Positions 42,359 through 54,387 of a stretch of 64,000 nucleotides of DNA are shown piece after piece. Positions within the stretch are counted from its first letter, which is position 1. Every line of letters starts with the position of its first letter. A program made the position numbers and the translations under genes. The notes under the pieces were generated by a model. That model worked only from the letters and a program-made list of their open reading frames with translations, did no database searches and was not told where the DNA came from. Origin of the DNA: Pisolithus tinctorius. Its lineage: Eukaryota > Basidiomycota > Agaricomycetes > Boletales > Pisolithaceae. The stretch is from assembly GCA_024663395.1 (NCBI GenBank), contig JANFAH010000001.1, forward strand, positions 434,001-498,000. The letters are read 5' to 3'.

Positions 42359-43929
42359 ACGCCATATCTTGCTTGTGGTCAGGCCAGTAACCTATAAAGT
42401 TAGGATAATGAGACACGTATAAAGCGAAAATATTGTTACTCACCATCTTCAAATTGCACACCGCATTGATTCCACTCAACGATGACAGTGACGAGCGCCT
42501 CTGTTATGGAGAGGTTGAGGTCGTGAGATTTCGATGGGAACGGGTTAGAAAGTGCATGTGCAGCCCTGCATTCTCGCTTAGCGTCTTCGAGACAGTCCTT
42601 CCATACTGCCTTATAAAATCTCAGTTGTGAAGGCAATGGGCCCTCATCCTTAGCTTTCTTGGAGTTACGAGGGGCTCTGGCACGCTGAGATACTTCGTTG
42701 ACCGAGTCGTGCGCAAGGGTCAGAAGATCACGATCGGGAACAGAAGGACGGCCGTTAGTGCGATGGTGGCGTTCAAGAACGTCGACGACAGTGCCACATT
42801 GGGAACCCTAAAATAACAATCTGAATAAATAAAGCTAGCAGGAATGGCATTTTCGTACCTCTGGCTGAGCCTTGTCCTTGGATTGTAAGCTTTGCAGAGC
42901 CGCATCGTCATCCTCGTCGCATGAGTACTGAAACTCGTGGTCAGGGGGTAAGGAATTGTGGCGAATAGGATTGCTTGTCGTCGTTTCTTGGGAGAAGCCT
43001 AACAAAGAACGTTGAGCCAATACCATAATAACCTCTGACGCATACCAGGATGAGTTGATTGCCTAAGATTCGTTGCACCCCATCCAAATGCATTGTCCTC
43101 ATCTTTGTCGGACTCATTGCCGGAGACCTCACCAGCCTCTGCGTCCCATGGGTTATTACTCGAGGACTCCGACTCCTCTTCTGAGGAGCCCTCTGATGAC
43201 AGCTTCTCTGAACTCTTGTGGCGAACGTCAGCGGTTGCCGAAGTTTGTCTTGATGAGAGCGAGCTATCAAGGGAGGGGTCGATACAAGAGTTGGGGACAG
43301 TAGCAGGCGGCTGGTGGGGGATAAACCGAGACTGGTAGTTGGGCTGGGGTGTTGGCGGACGAGATGTATTACTGGGAACTTGGTCTCCCCGAATTGCAGC
43401 GATATAAGGATTATTGAGCACTTGAAGGTCAGGTTCCATCCCAGGAGGCACGATATGACCTGGCTGTTGAGCCAGAAGACTGAAACCAAAGCGATGGGAG
43501 TCTGTGGGACGCTGATGGAAGACAGGTGTTGCTACTGCTGTTGAAGACTGAGGGACGGGATTCTGAAATGAACATTGTATATCAGTATGAAAAGACACTC
43601 ACCAGAGGCGTATCAGCTGGGCTAGGACCATTCACAATGGGAGGCGCGTAGGGTGGTGGGGCGACATTGGACTTTGCAAGTGGTTAGCTTGATATTTGCA
43701 AATAACTAGAACTGACCTTCGGTTTTGCATTCTGGCCGGCACTGCGGCCCCCACCCTTTTTCCGCTGAGTGGGCGGAGGTGCAAGAGGATTTACAACGGA
43801 ATTGTTGGGGAGATCTGTCGACTTTCGCGGCCATGTAGCTCGGCCTTCAAGGGCAGTACCAATCTGCTCCAATTGCTCGGCCCTTCCACCTGAACCCGCC
43901 CCTGCCCTTCTGCTATGACGGAGTCCCAC
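42359..43929 (-). pseudogene. 5' part of the DUF6532 gene, cut by Gypsy-B
   Basis: Minus-strand exons: a basic, Gly-rich start (around 43929-43740); a long Pro/Ser-rich region with an acidic segment (SSEGSSEEESESSSNN, 43598-43000); GRPSVPDRDLLTLAHDSV; and the beginning of the domain (RFYKAVWKDCLEDAKRECRA, NPFPSK, ITEALVTVIVEWNQCG). The last exon before the element reads YWPDHKQDM and is split within the next codons by the insertion. The first exon and exact start are uncertain; sequence up to about 44080 may belong to it. With 34091-34766 this was one gene. Confidence 0.6.
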
Positions 43930-44296
43930 TGTGGCAACAGACTGAGACTCTTCAAGATCGATGGGTGGGCTTCCTAGATGCTTGTTTTTTGCGGGTCAAG
44001 TGCTTCCGTCGGCCTCTGGTCATCATTTGGCTTTTTTGCTATCCTTCTTTTTCGGCGGGATTGTTCCAGATTGGGTGGACATCTGAAGGTACAAGCAGTT
44101 AAGCAGAGAACAGTATAAGATGGAAGCCTGGGGACCACGATGAAATGACATCTTGTGAATCCATATAAACGTTGACAGGTTCATCACGAGATGTAAAACG
44201 AAATGATGTGCTGAGACGGTTACCCGCTGCAAATGAATTGAAACACTTTACACATAACGTACAGAACGTGAACTAAACATAAAATTCATGCTAAGA

Positions 44297-46853
44297 CTAC
44301 ATGCCTTTGAAGCGTTTATTGGGTATAGGAGGGTTATCCATGCTCCTTACCTCTTCACAAAGGCGTTTAGAAGACATAATTGCCGAAGACATAACATCCA
44401 TATCGTTCTCCTGACTCGGATGCATGCTTGAATTAAGTGCTTTGTGCTGGGCGATGATCTGCTGGAATGCATTCGTCATCTCTGGTGGTTTCTTGTATGG
44501 CATGCTGGCCAAGAAACGATCAAAGGGGAGATAACATCAGAGAACTGCACTGCAGTTCCACTCAGCAGGGACCGCCCAAGCAATATGCACCACTTGTTAG
44601 CCAGAGGGATTAGATCTTGAAAATATTGCGAGACCTCGGAATCCAGCCTCAATTCAGATGGGTCATTAAGGAATGTGAACTTGGCGCATCTGGCGATTTT
44701 GAGATCTTTGGCCACCTTTTCACTCCACAAGCCAAGAAGTGTCTTTTCATGGCTGATATCTTGACGCTCGTGGCCAAGTGGCCCATCATAAAGGATGAGG
44801 ATCCAGATGAAAATGTAGAACAGGGATTCGATATCGTCCGCAAATGTATGGTGTATAGTAGTAGGGTGATCAATGAATACGCAGGTGAGAGAGGCGCTTT
44901 TCCGGATCAATGGGACATTAGTCTTTCCACTTTTAGTGATGGCTTCCTTGAGTTGGCAAAGGATATTCACTGAAAGGAAGGGGACTGTCCCCTTTGCATA
45001 CTATCAGCTTCGAGTTCCAAAATGTTTTGCGTAGTACTTACTGTGCTGCCCAAGTCATATTCCCCCTGTAACGTGACCCATACAGCAAATTCCCAGTCGA
45101 GGAGAAAGCCATGCGACCCATTTGCGAAGTCCTCGATCATCATATTGTTGATGCTACAGTCTCGATGGAGGACACCCCTCTCGAGAGCCTGCTGTTGGAC
45201 TGTTAAAGCAATTAGTATTGATTTTACAAGTGGAAGAGGATACGTACTTCGTAAAATATCTCGGATGCATGAAACGAGTTCCTTTTTTGTCTTGAACATT
45301 ACCATTGGCCTTGCACACGGCTTCATAGCCAATCGCACATGAGTTCTCCGAGACTTCATGCACGATCACCACTTCTCATCACGATATCGTTCAGTTTTAT
45401 CGACAATGCCCAGCTCGACCTTGACGACCCAGTAGTGTTGCAACTTGGGAACTCCGTCGATGTCCTGGACCAGCTTCATCATGTTGACTTCGTGCAGGGC
45501 TGTCCTCTGCTCCAACTCCTCCACCCAATAATCCTTGATGATGTAGTATTCCCCATTGTAGCGTGCAAGGTAACAAACAGTACCCCTTCCTAGAAAGCCT
45601 GTGCTCGAGAATAATACATCGAGCACCTCGTAGAAGGTCTTGTTTACTTGGATCCTCCCGATTGCTGGGATGTGTTCGGGTGATGCGGGAGTCAGGAGTG
45701 AGTTTGCACTGGGGAGGATGCCCAACTCCAAGTGAGGAGAAGGTGTTGTAGGAGAGGGGAAAGGGGAGAGAGGTATCGCAAGTGCTGTGCATTTGCGGCT
45801 GTGTGCAGGATGGGGGGATATCTCGATGGTCGAATCGAAGCCAAGGGTTGAGCGGGAGCCGAACGCAACGGCACATACAATGTATATGAAGACTTCTGCA
45901 TCAGTGTGGATATTGATAGAGGGTGAGATTGCACCACCAGAGTGGTCGTAAAAGTGAAGTCGAAGAAGTTCGCTATCAGTAATTGATAATCCAAGGACAT
46001 AGCGCCTCCAGGGCTGGTTGACAAGGGTTAGATATGCCTTAGTGTCCATCGTCTTCCCAAGGCGGGATGCTGGCTTGAAAGACTCCTTTGAGTACTCGGC
46101 AATGACTTTGGGACTTAACCACGTAATCTCATCGAGGGATACTGGGGTGTTATCGACAAGGATGAGGTCGGGCTTTCGGGAATAACCTGTAGAACCTCAC
46201 AAGCTGGTTCTGCTCCAGTCCGCCATCCATTGACGCTGGGGTTTGCTGGATAGACTGGGCATCGTGGATTTGGCGGCAGTTCCGATAGCATTGAGAAACA
46301 GAGCAACTTGCTTTTCAAAGCAGAGCTTTTCCGATTCTACCAGCAGCTCTGAGGCAAGTGGCCCGGGTTGCTCGGGAGGTGAATCAGAGCCTGGGGGTGG
46401 ACAAAGCTCCCAGTTCCAGCGCTTTCTATCGTCGTCGTATAGGCTGACCAGGCTGTCCTCTGACAAGCCACCCTGATTGAAGGAGGCGGAATAGCTACGG
46501 ACACATGCGGGAATTGTTTTCAGAGGGACAATCAGGGACCTGGGAGCTATGGAGGTGAATGTATCTCTGAAGGACTCGAAGATAATATTTGTAACATAAC
46601 TGAGGCTCTGAGGAGAGCTAACTTGTATCCGTGGTTCATGGATGATGGTGCCCTCAAGTTCTGAAGCAGTGAACTTGTCCATAACATGAACCGTGTGGCC
46701 ACGTTTGGGCAGGGGGAGAGAACCAATCAGCTTGTAGGTACCATCTATTGTTCGATATCTGTTTTTGTTCGAGTCTTTGGACATTTCTGAGGGTTGTTGA
46801 CAAGTAGGGTCACACGTTCGAAAATGGTGCCACCACTCAAAATACTGATGCAT
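44297..46853 (-). pseudogene. FunK1-type fungal protein kinase, probably inactivated
   Basis: An N-terminal region (46853-46200) precedes the FunK1 domain. Kinase elements: GRGTVCYLARYNGEYYIIKD (Gly loop and Lys), HEVNMMKLV, RTHVRLAMKPCARP, VLHRDCSINNMMIED (catalytic loop), FLLDWEFAVW (DWE where most kinases have DFG), and the C-terminal lobe FADDIESLFYIFIWIL. FunK1 kinases are an expanded, poorly characterised Agaricomycete family. An in-frame TGA at 45366-45368 lies between two parts of the domain (DEKW-stop-SCMKSRRTH), and the C-terminal end changes frame near 44476-44530. Unless unusual introns remove these, the gene is broken. Splice sites between 46049 and 46200 were not pinned down. 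Confidence 0.75.
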
Positions 46854-46908
46854 TTCAACATTAACATGTAATAAACTCTGGTATACGGTAAGGTAACATG
46901 TATGTTGA

Positions 46909-49900
46909 CTAGATGGGAGGAGAGTCCGAATGACTTAGGGCAAAGTACGTATTTTTGTCGAAGTATTTGTTGAGATAGAATTCGGAAGAATGCTCGAAGG
47001 AGTTGTATGCCGTCAATCGATTATCTGCAGTTTGCCCGAAGTGAGGTATGAGATGTGCGAACGCCCGGACCTGACTGAGCGGGATGACATCGCCAAGACG
47101 TTGGCCATTCGCTCTCTTTGTGCGCCTAAGGATACGTAGGTGTGTCGCATCTTCAGCTGCTATGTCAAAACGTTGTACATAGACCAAAAAACGGTCTGTC
47201 CACGACCATCTTACCCCCCTCTTGCCAAAAGGGCGCATCAGGAGACAGAGCTGGCCAACAACATGACCTAAGATACTCTTGTGAGTGACACGGAAAAGTA
47301 GTGTGGACCACAAACCTTTCAGGCCACTCTCTGGCCATTTGAAACAGGGGTCCACGTTGATGATAGCTGCATCATAGCGGCCAAGGGTCCAGGTCTCGCA
47401 AGGTGGAGAACAGAAGAGAGTCTGGGCAGGGAGGATGTCCGTGATATCGTGTATCGCCGTGTTCTGCAGCCGCATCTTGTACCAAACCTGCAGATCGGTA
47501 AAAGGCAGGGTTGAAGAGCTTGATCCCCAATGTTGCCCGCTTATAGTGTGCACAGAGCTTGGTCCATACACCTTCTCACGATTTAGAAAATCGACAAGGG
47601 CAGCTCGGAGGTCAAGTAGTCCAAACTTCTCGGCAGCACCATCAACACTAATGCGTCGCAAGGGTGGGTCGTAGGAAAGGTTGATCGCCATACCGTCTGT
47701 GATAAAACTACGCAAGGGGAAGGGAATGGAGTCTGGATCCTGGGTCCTGAGGCGCGCAGAGATGGCGAAGTAATCGGTGACAGGCCGCGTGGGACCTGGT
47801 GTCTTGGAAACTAGATTCGCCTCCTTGCGATCACTGATCTCACTGTCGCCATCATCAGAACTCCCATCCTCAACCTCTAAGGACTTTTCTTCCGCACAAC
47901 CATGGGAGTGAGTCTTCGATTCATATAATGATGTCGCGAGTTCAAACGTCCTACATTTTTCAGCGCGATCGAGGTACCAGCAAATTTGAGGATCGTAGTT
48001 ATTGTTATTGCTAGCTGATGCGGGTGTCTTGATCTCCGATACATGGGCGTGTTCAGTTACATCAGCAGTCCATTGGATGGTGACCCTGACACACTTCACA
48101 CTTGGTACGATGCTCTGCATGAGTTCTAACTTGGGGATGTGCCAATTGTCGATGGGCTTGTTTCCCTTACCACGTCGTGCACCATGATCGAGTATTGACT
48201 GCTTGTGTGCGTGAAACTCGTCCAGTGCAGAAGATATTATATGAAGATCGTCGTTGTCAATGCGGTAAGCTTGGACTCGGTATTGGAAGTCCATGAGTGC
48301 ACGAATAGCAGTAATAATTTTTGGAGGGGCTGCTCCAGTGATAACACCAACGATGTAACGTTGGACATCACGGTGCACGCATCCAGTCACCTGCTTCAGC
48401 TTAGCAACACCACCTTTAAAGTGACGGAACCCCGCAGTAGGCTGTAAAACTGAGAAGCGAAAGTCGATTTCGGCTTCACCAACCGCATTTATGCACCACT
48501 TCATGTCATGGTCCCAAAATTCCTTGTGCAGGTGGTGAAGGGGCTCCGGAGTTATAAAAGTGCTTGGACAAGAAAGTGGAATGTCCCTCCAAAATGGGTC
48601 ACTAACTCCGCTGAGGCGAAAGCGCTGTGCTTCGCGAAAGAAGACTTGGATGTTTGTAGGGTGGACCTTCGATTTCACCACTGCGAGCTGAGCCAAAGTG
48701 GTGGACGCGGTTCGTGGCTCATGTCGGAATGGGTCTCCGAACTGTTTGTACATCGCCATGGTGATCGGGGAAGTCTTTCCCCCAACAGCTGCGAGCATGG
48801 CAGCCTCGGGAGTGTCGGCGATATAACCCGTGATTGGCATGAAACAGTACCGCATGTGCCCCAGAGAATCCGGTAACATAATGCTGAGTTTGGCAGCTTG
48901 CTTGACGGGTTCAAGTACGATATCCAGGCATTCATGAATGAGCCTATCTTCGAGGAGGCCGCGCATACGCTTGTTCTTGTGCACGAACTTGGGGACGGGG
49001 AGGAGAGCGGCGAGCATAAATGAGTTGGATGACAATTTTAGGCACGTGGACATCTTGATATTTGCTAGGCTGACGAGAAGTGGATGAGCAACTCTGCCAC
49101 CACATAAAGTAGTAATATTCGTCTTGTCTGAAGAAAGTATTGTGCCAAGAAGAGTTGCTCCGCTCGGAAGCTGTGACTGGGGTACGTCAATTGAATAAAA
49201 GGATCTATAACTCGCAGTGGAAACATACCTGCATACGCCAAGCATCATCAGCGGTCATCCACTCTGTATACACCCTACAAAGCTTCTCGGGTGTTTTGTA
49301 CACACGCCTCGGAACGAAATCGAGCTGGTCAGAGAACAAAGGGTGGTTGAGGAGCCACGCAATGCATTCCAGGGGATCGCACCAGTACAAGTGCACAGGG
49401 TGTTTGGTTGGCTGCGAAGGAGTAATCTCCATTGAGCGCCAGCGCGGCCTGCCAGGGAGTAACTCAGCCAGCCCACGAAGTGCTCTGGCTGTACGAAAGG
49501 AAATATTTAGTAGCTGTATCTGGCGCACGTCAATAATGATCTTCAGAGAGAATAGGGACAGGCTTACGATTGACAATGACAAGAAAGAGTCTATAGCTCT
49601 CATGCTCAGGCCTGAACGAAGTAACCACAATGCCAGCTCCCATTCATTGTGGGAGTTGAAGGGGTAGTACACATTTGATGCCTGTAGGTTGCTGAACTGG
49701 TCGCCATTAAATTTGTCCATAAACGTTGGGCCAAGTCCAAACGTTTTAGCTGTGCCCTCGAAGTCGTCTGTGGTTGGCCCCCATGTGTCAAATGCCATAT
49801 GAACAAAATCCAGGTAATCGTGAGTTGCATAGTCATCGGGGTCAGTGCTCATCGGGACATCTTCTAAGTGTGTTGGGTGTTGAGAGTTACGAATGTTCAA

Positions 49901-50041
49901 GCTCAAAGGTTGGAGAGACTCGTGAAGGTGGACTAAGTTATTGACCCAGGTATTGCACCCAGAGGACGGCTGGCTCATGTGCATTGTGACAGCGCTGTGA
50001 CTCTGGAAGCCGCCTTTACCGCAACTTGGACAGCGGGGCAT
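46909..50041 (-). CDS. Plavaka-type DDE transposase (about 1010 aa)
   Basis: Three exons, 50041-49568, 49519-49229 and 49176-46909, joined over GT..AG introns of 48 and 52 bp. The frame is preserved and sums to 1011 codons. The start MPRCPSCGKGGF opens a C2H2-like zinc finger (C-x2-C..H..H/C). Then come NVYYPFNSHNEWELALWLLR, DPLECIAWLLNHPLF, VYTEWMTADDAWRMQ, PSGATLLGTILSSDKTNITT, the long conserved core (KNKRMRGLLEDRLIHECLDI; EPLHHLHKEFWDHDMKWCI; FRFSVLQPTAGFRHFKGG; TGCVHRDVQRYIVGV) and the W-rich C-terminal half with HAHVSEIK and CWYLDRAEKC. This is the domain order of Plavaka transposases, related to KDZ. No stop or frameshift is visible, so it may be active or recently so. Terminal repeats were not found. 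Confidence 0.9.
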
Positions 50042-50226
50042 ACTCTAGATGGTCAGGCAGGCCGATTCCGTGTTACGTGATTATCACTTCAGTGCAAATC
50101 AGGACATTGTTCGGATCGCTACAGAGTGTATTTCTCATATACTACCCAATCACATCCCATTCGCGAACATAGTCACTCATGTCCGTTTATAACCTCAATC
50201 ACACACACCTTCATGCTGGGTCGACC

Positions 50227-50850
50227 ATGCCCACGGTCGAGCGTCGCCCGGGTGGCAAAGGACTGCCCCATAAGCCTCGTGATGGTGGGTTCTCTTCCTG
50301 CAACAGCCCCTCTAGCAGTGCTGAGGTCAAAGCGGAGACAACTGGTGTCTTAGCTGAGATGTATGGAATATTGGAGTCGTCCACTCACACAGTAAGTTCT
50401 TTTTTTCCTTCCTAATAACCGCTCATTGATAGGTTTTCAATCTGCAGCATGAATCAAAGAGTCAGCTGAATCACGAGGCACTTCTCCTTCTCGATGTAGC
50501 GCGCGCACAACGCAAAGTCTTTCGTGCGGAACAAGCTCTGGCCACATGCATCGCCCACGAATATGAATCGATGGCCAAGTTGTACAAGTACAAGGCGGGC
50601 AGCGGCGAGGCAAGAGTCCATGAAAAAGATATGGAGGTCGGCTCATTACGTGTAGCAATGAAAAAACACGGACTGGGGGAGCCTATTTTCGACATTAGTG
50701 TTCTGGCCGGTGAGCTGCAGCCATCTCTCGAGTCTGATGGTATGCTATGCTCGCTCTTTTCTTTTGGGCCGCTATTTTACTTATGCCGGACCTTGATAGG
50801 CACAGTTATTGAGCATGCCAGTAGTCGAATACTTGCCATTCGTCTAGACT
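50227..50850 (+). CDS. Small charged coiled-coil protein, unknown function
   Basis: Gene model: ATG 50227 (MPTVERRPGGKGLPHKPRD), an intron from GTAAGTTC (about 50392) to CTGCAG (50447), a helical exon (LLLLDVARAQRKVFRAEQAL, HEYESMAKLYKYKAGSGE), and a second intron from about 50741 to 50800 leading to the end ASSRILAIRLD. About 165 residues, largely helical, with no recognised domain. It diverges from the Plavaka transposase across 185 bp, so it could belong to that element or be a separate host gene. The intron ends and the frame continuity support it. I know no family. Confidence 0.5.
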
Positions 50851-51503
50851 AGTACTATCCATTACTTTCCTGTACTTATCGAAAAATGCTGTATGTTATG
50901 TTTGTGTGTTGTTGCCTTCATGCATAGGAATGAAGTTAGATCTACCAAGTTCTCTACTACAGTGGGAATCTAGGTTGCTGTATTAGCTAGGTGTGTCTGT
51001 TCCCTTGTATGCTAGGTAGCTATTGGTCTTTGGATTGCTGGTATCACTGGTGTGGCTTACTCAGGTGCTATGAGTTGCTTGGATGCTGGCCACTATTTTG
51101 GGCAAGTCTGGTGTAGTCTACTCTGGCACTATGAGTTGCTAGGATGCTTGACATTGCTTTGGACTAATATGGAATTGTGCAAATACTATGGGCAGCTATG
51201 AGTTACTAACACATTTTTGTGTTTTGCTGATGGACGAGAATCTGAATTGAATATGTTTCTCAGAAGTAGAAGCAAGCGCCTAGGTGTTATACAAACCAGG
51301 AATCAAGTCTATGGTACCAATAAAGGCACCGACAACGTCCTGGTACAAGTTGTCCAAGTGAAGATATAACAAGAAGCCCAACGGGTCCATGCCCAGAACT
51401 CGATACACCGCCATGAAATGCAGCCAAGGTCTTTTAATCCGTCTGCTGCTGTTCCCTGCTAACATACTTCCCGCAAGGTTTACTGCGCTATCGCATCTCG
51501 TCC

Positions 51504-51926
51504 TCACAAGCCACATTCAGTGGTGGGCACCTCAGTGGCAGTGACCTCCACCCTCCCTAACGCGCTCGCCTGCCCGTTCGTCAGTACGTTCATCGCCTGC
51601 GGTGACACCGTAAACCCATCCTTCGACACATCCAGCGCAAGGACGTTGATAGTGTTCTTTGCGTACGTGATGGCATAACATTTGCCGCAGTTAGCGTCGT
51701 TCCAGTTCGCGATGGTTGGTGCGCCTCCGAGGTAAGGGAAGTTGGAGAAGGAGCTAAGGGTGGTGTACCCTTTGCTTTCGAGCCTGTTGGACCCGTCAGA
51801 GCAGGCGAGACTGGAGAGGGGACAACTAGCATTGCCGTAGATGGCGTCATAGGTGAGAAAAGTGAACATTTGCCCGAGAACAGGCGTGGAGAGGAAGAAA
51901 GCAAAAGTGAAGTAGAGGTACAGCAT
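51504..51926 (-). CDS. Cerato-platanin family secreted protein (140 aa)
   Basis: A single exon with a signal peptide (MLYLYFTFAFFLSTPVLG, about 18 residues). The mature part has the family blocks in order: FLTYDAIYGNASCPLSSLAC, SDGSNRLESKGYTTLSSF, FPYLGGAPTIANWNDANCGK, CYAITYAKNTINVLALDV, QAMNVLTNGQASALG and the terminal TECGL. The four conserved Cys are present, and a fifth lies in NASC. Cerato-platanins are small secreted double-psi-barrel-like proteins of the fungal wall that bind chitin oligomers and can be recognised by plants. Length is normal. A TATATAAAG box (52034-52046, minus) lies about 110 bp upstream of the ATG. This is the clearest intact host gene in the window. Confidence 0.95.
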   Translation of the reverse strand: MLYLYFTFAFFLSTPVLGQMFTFLTYDAIYGNASCPLSSLACSDGSNRLESKGYTTLSSFSNFPYLGGAPTIANWNDANCGKCYAITYAKNTINVLALDVSKDGFTVSPQAMNVLTNGQASALGRVEVTATEVPTTECGL

Positions 51927-52033
51927 TGTCTGTGGATGGCGCTTGTCTCGGCCACAGGGATGAGGTCGGATGAGGAGTTAGGCCTGGCAGACCGACAGAG
52001 GCACGAGTCTGGTAATGTATCGCATCGCCAATG

Positions 52034-52046
52034 CCTTTATATATTT
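52034..52046 (-). promoter_or_regulatory. TATA box of the cerato-platanin gene
   Basis: AAAATATATAAAG on the minus strand, about 110 bp before the ATG at 51926. Confidence 0.55.
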
Positions 52047-52049
52047 TCT

Positions 52050-53860
52050 TATCACAGGATTAGGCTTACGCTGGCAGACAGTCATATGGAGATCCATGTG
52101 CACTGCAGACTTCTGACTGAGATCCTCGTTTCTCCGGCACCTGTGGGCCGGCGGGATGAGCGGAGCACATGGTAACTTTACGGTCGAGAATGTGATACGA
52201 AGCTCGCTGTGAGGTGGTTATGCTTTTCAGTTCCCTCTTTGGAGCACGCTCATGACTTGGCATGTGAAGAAGTGTTTGGTAAGAAGTCCAAACAGTAGGC
52301 CTTCGGGAGGCTCACCCAACTATCGCATCAAAAAGCAGTACATATCTGTTCCAGGTCCCTCCATTGAACGACAGGGAGCACTTATTCGCGATGGGACACG
52401 TCGGCGTAATGTGCTCAACCAAGACATGGCCAGAATGAAGTTGCTCAGTACACTCCCGGTTCACTCGACACTTACCGGCTATGGTGAATATGATCTCAAG
52501 GCAAGACGTGCAATCATGCACAGTAGGTAAGTGCGAAGGTCCTTCACCTCCTTCTCAATGAATGATTGGGTTGAGCTTTAGATTCCAGTCCCAGCGGACC
52601 GTACCCTGATTTTGCGGATCTCCACCCCTAGGGGTGTCCCAACGGCATAACGGGAAGTGGATGTACGCTACATCCTCTATTTCTGAGAAGCTGCTCATCT
52701 TCCCATAAGATTGCCTTCATTTTGTGCCATTTCTGTGCATGATTCGACGTCCTTGCTCTGAAGCAACATTGCCACAATAATGAAGCAGCGATACTGAGTT
52801 GCCATGGCCTGCCAGCTTGGCCGTAGTCGAAGAGGCATGTGGTGGTCGTTGTCGCAGAATCGGATATGATAGTGGAACGTGCCATGAACACCCCTGGAGG
52901 ACTAGTAGGTCTCCGTCGACCACTATGCGCATTATGTTTACCCGGATGTTCACCATGATGTGTTAGTTGCACCAGGACAAGAGTGGTGGGTGGATACCAA
53001 GCGAGAGCGTATTGCTTTTATGTCTTCTCCCTTCTCCGACCTGAGGTCGCGTCTGAGATCTGCTCCCTAGCAGATGCTCGAATTTCGGCGCTAATGTGCA
53101 TTCATAGGAAATGGAAAAGTGTGTAAGTATGTGCATCTTCTACTATCACTACTTTGCGAAGTAAAGTCAGTCGAAGCGGTACGCAAGGTTTATGAATATG
53201 GCCATAGCTAGTTACCATTCTGTGAGGTCCGATTCATGTAAAGGGGGTTCGAGGAAGCATCATAAAGTGCGCTGGATAGTTACATTCGCAGGAACAGGTA
53301 CTGTTGCATGTTCCCCGTGCATCTTCACGCTGTCATATGATTCACTGTTGTTGCCGAGTACTTTTGGACCGACAAATCCACTAGCGCAACAGGTTGAAAT
53401 AAACGGCTTGGGTCAGATTTCAATGGCATCATTAGTAACCACAAACTTCGACGAATTCTTTTGTGTCCACGGTGGCTGCTGCCAGGAACTGACCTCCGGG
53501 AAATGAATTTCTATATTCCAGTGCCAAGTATCCGGAAAATCCAAGATGCGTATTGTGATATAGTAGCAGAACTAACGGAGCTTGGGAATATTCAGAGCCG
53601 GGATCAGAACGTGCGCTGAGCAGACAATAATTACAACAGTTATCAGTATCTTCATCCAAAGTACGCTACCGTACCTGACAGCGCCGAGCCATGCAATGAA
53701 GGTGCAGCCACCTGTGGCAAACAGGAAGAGAGTTGGCATCACCATCAACGAGCCAGCGGCATAGCATTTGAGCAAGTTGTTGGTTGTTACCAAAGCGATA
53801 GCATTCATCAATGATGGTCACAACAAATTTTCCACTATATAGTACCTGTTATATGTAATA
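52050..53860. other. No recognisable gene
   Basis: Frames up to 114 codons occur on both strands. A minus-strand frame (53811-53572) encodes two or three hydrophobic stretches (SLMVMPTLFLFATGGC, ILITVVIIVCSAHVLI) that could be a fragment of a membrane protein, but no family was recognised and no flanking exons were found. Confidence 0.45.
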
Positions 53861-53913
53861 CAATATGTCAATCTTACACTTAGAGTTTGTGATGGCATAC
53901 TGAAAAAATCCAT

Positions 53914-54180
53914 ACTTGAAGTTTAGATCCTTTTCTACACATTTGCTCAGGTTTGAAGTCAGAGCAAACATCTAATCATTGTGTAAACAATAAGTATGGA
54001 TGAATAGCAGATGTTGTCCAAGATAGGAAGTTATGTCAACACATGCAGTGCAGGGTGAAACTTTAAGTTTTGTCCTAATTTGCATAGCTGACAATACATG
54101 AAGTGCTGCCAAAATTCCAGTAACAGATTTTACTTCAAGTCTAGAATTAGTGTTCCTACACATGCTTGCACTTGAAGTTT
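53914..54180. repeat. Palindromic AAACTTNAAGTTT-type motifs, possible CACTA subterminal repeats
   Basis: ACTTGAAGTTT at 53914-53924 and 54170-54180, ACTTCAAGT at 54132-54140 and AAACTTTAAGTTT at 54058-54070, all within 270 bp past the 3' end of the CACTA-type transposase gene. CACTA elements carry clustered short subterminal motifs bound by the transposase. The element ends themselves were not found. Confidence 0.35.
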
Positions 54181-54387
54181 CACCACTGTCTATACTAATT
54201 GCCCGACAGTCACCTGTTCATTGCCCAATGATCGCCCTGTCGTCGCAAAACAGTCGCCCAGCGTGATCATCCTATAATTATCGTAGCTATTGTTACATGG
54301 TCATCATATTTCCCTAGGTAGATCCTACAAATTTTTTTCCATGATGCCTTGACATTTGTCAGTCCTATCATTGCAAGAATTCAACAG

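Noticed and set aside
52252..52972. Possible small genes of 92 and 114 codons
   Set aside because: No recognisable domain, intron support or codon pattern; frames of this length are common by chance here.
53572..53811. Fragment of a membrane transporter
   Set aside because: Only two or three hydrophobic stretches; no family signature and no neighbouring exons.
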